NCBI GenBank assembly: GCA_002297965.1
Contig: DBLF01000109.1
Coordinates: forward strand, 11,533 to 26,695
Length of the DNA: 15,163 nucleotides
Direction of reading: 5' to 3'
Origin: Candidatus Segatella papionis
Lineage (GTDB): Bacteria > Bacteroidota > Bacteroidia > Bacteroidales > Bacteroidaceae
Shown here: positions 14,131 to 15,163 of the stretch, piece by piece
How positions within the stretch are numbered: position 1 is the first letter of the stretch
Layout: each line of letters begins with the position of its first letter
The notes under the pieces: generated by a model
The model's input: only the letters and a program-made list of their open reading frames with translations
Databases searched by the model: none
What the model was told of the DNA's origin: nothing
Program-made: the position numbers and the translations under genes

Positions 14131-14949
14131 TTAGTCTTTGTGCAGTGCCTCGATGGGCGCATAGTTTTCGTCAAGAAGCAATTGCTTTACTGTGACTTTC
14201 GGATTTCGCTTCACATAAGCCTGAATAGTCTTCACATATTTCGTATTGAAGACATTCTTGCCCACGGCCTTGTTCACCGTCCACATAATCTTACCCATGT
14301 GCAAGTCGCGATCGAGCTGCGGACGATTGTCAAAGTTCTGCATCGGATAGGCACTCAGCAAATAGAAAGTGAGACAATCCGGCACAATATATTCGCGCTG
14401 CATGGTGGAGCGCTGCTGGGCCGTATAGAACTTTTTGTAAAGGGGATAATCCACTCCCATATACTTATCAAGCGAAATTCCCACGGAATGCTCACCCACG
14501 ACAACACTTTGGTCGAGCGCACCTATCTGGGCATAGAAATAAGGCTGCTGAAGTTCTGGCAACCAATCATGCAAACGACTGAAAGCCGCCTTGAGTTGCG
14601 CATTGATGTCATCCATGTTGGCATATTCTGCCTCAGCGTCTGCAATCAATGACTGAAGCGTGGAATCCTGATAAAACATCAAGAATTTGTTGCTGATATT
14701 GGCATCGGTGATAGTGCCAAGTTGCAACATTTTCTCTATCAAAGTACGGGTCTCTATCGGATAGTCGGTATTCATCTGCTGAAGGGCAGAGAAATCACCT
14801 GTCGTAAGATAGCGGCTTTGCAGCCTATCGTAGCGCTGCACCGTGAGGGGGACAGCCTTGGTCTCTTCGTTCGGCTTAAACTTAAATTCGCAAGCCGAGC
14901 AAAGCAATACAAATGCTAATATGACAATATAATCAAATAATCTTTTCAC
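14131..14949 (-). CDS. GldB-like lipoprotein
   Basis: 272 residues from a GTG that fits the promoter upstream. A hydrophobic leader ends in LLCSAC, giving a lipid-modified Cys20, although the -3 position is Cys and not the usual Leu or Val. The segment VVGEHSVGISLDKYMGVDYP (150-169) followed by LYKKFY matches the signature of GldB-related proteins. True GldB is needed for type IX secretion and gliding in Flavobacterium. Homologues are widespread in non-gliding Bacteroidales, where the function is unclear. It heads a two-gene operon with dipeptidyl peptidase IV, a secreted enzyme; whether this is functional or incidental cannot be told. Confidence 0.8.
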   Translation of the reverse strand: MKRLFDYIVILAFVLLCSACEFKFKPNEETKAVPLTVQRYDRLQSRYLTTGDFSALQQMNTDYPIETRTLIEKMLQLGTITDANISNKFLMFYQDSTLQSLIADAEAEYANMDDINAQLKAAFSRLHDWLPELQQPYFYAQIGALDQSVVVGEHSVGISLDKYMGVDYPLYKKFYTAQQRSTMQREYIVPDCLTFYLLSAYPMQNFDNRPQLDRDLHMGKIMWTVNKAVGKNVFNTKYVKTIQAYVKRNPKVTVKQLLLDENYAPIEALHKD

Positions 14950-14978
14950 GTAAATTCACAATCTTCTAGTTACGACTG

Positions 14979-15009
14979 CAAATTTACTAAAAATTATTTA
15001 AAACACAAA
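14979..15009 (-). promoter_or_regulatory. Promoter of the gldB-like/DPP IV operon
   Basis: On the minus strand TTTG (15009-15006), 19 bp, TAAATTTG (14986-14979): a full consensus match, about 30 nt upstream of the GTG start. Confidence 0.85.
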
Positions 15010-15032
15010 GCTTTTCGGTAAATATTTTTTAA

Positions 15033-15089
15033 ACAAATGGTCTATAGTGGGCATTTACTATTACAAATTACTCACTATCGACCATTTGT
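15033..15089. repeat. Long inverted repeat upstream of the gldB-like operon
   Basis: 17-bp arms (15033-15049 and 15073-15089) match with one mismatch, ACAAATGGTCTATAGTG against CACTATCGACCATTTGT, around a 23-nt AT-rich loop. No T-run follows on the plus strand, so it is a poor terminator there. It could be an operator, a small dispersed repeat, or the end of a feature beyond the window. Confidence 0.65.
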
Positions 15090-15112
15090 GCAACATTTTG
15101 GCAGTGAAATCG

Positions 15113-15163
15113 GATGATTGCTAAACTACCAGATGATTGCTGATACTAACGAATGACAGCTGA
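15113..15163. repeat. 19-bp-period tandem repeat cut by the window edge
   Basis: GATGATTGCT starts at 15113 and again at 15132; a diverged copy (GAATGACAGCT) starts at 15151. The period is 19 bp and the array continues to or past the window end. Confidence 0.5.

Overview
The window looks like a chromosomal segment of a Bacteroidales bacterium, most likely a gut or oral Prevotella/Segatella relative. The promoters I can recognise follow the Bacteroidota pattern (a -33 TTTG, about 19 bp, then a -7 TAnnTTTG). No gene start depends on a clear Shine-Dalgarno site. The gene content also fits: a short primary sigma factor, a GldB-like lipoprotein, a secreted DPP IV, a VapE/DUF3874-like protein and an HU-wHTH protein.

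Layout, left to right. Positions 1-354 hold the C-terminal end of a ComEC-like DNA-uptake channel. Positions 376-1790 (minus) hold a decayed helicase/N6-adenine methylase of Eco57I type. It has lost its 5' part and carries a frameshift that an 8-bp deletion would explain. Positions 1791-2548 hold no gene but much structure: a hairpin terminator, an 81-nt polypurine tract, an array of four 22-bp palindromic repeats, and a long imperfect inverted repeat carrying promoter boxes. Then come a VapE-like ATPase (2549-3913, +) and a convergent HU-like/winged-helix protein (4054-4716, -), sharing a terminator. These two genes and the methylase relic look accessory.

From about 4900 on the content is housekeeping: gdhA (+), a DUF1232/YkvA-like protein and a small two-helix membrane protein (both -), rnpB (RNase P RNA, -), an HtrA/DegQ-type periplasmic protease (+), the primary sigma factor (+), a small exported Lys-rich protein (+), and a convergent minus-strand operon of a GldB-like lipoprotein and dipeptidyl peptidase IV. 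Bidirectional hairpin terminators separate the convergent units.

The signals most worth following are not genes. Two tandem arrays of 22-bp repeats (2210-2297 and 11816-11881) are built from palindromes whose stem bases change in compensating pairs; a related-looking 19-bp-period repeat is cut by the right edge. gdhA and the sigma-factor gene share a 33-bp promoter that is identical at 30 positions, spacer included. The htrA leader carries a sigma-54-like -24/-12 element with an inverted repeat just upstream. I see no CRISPR array, tRNA, insertion sequence or prophage. I found no convincing new multi-gene defence system; the methylase relic is broken.
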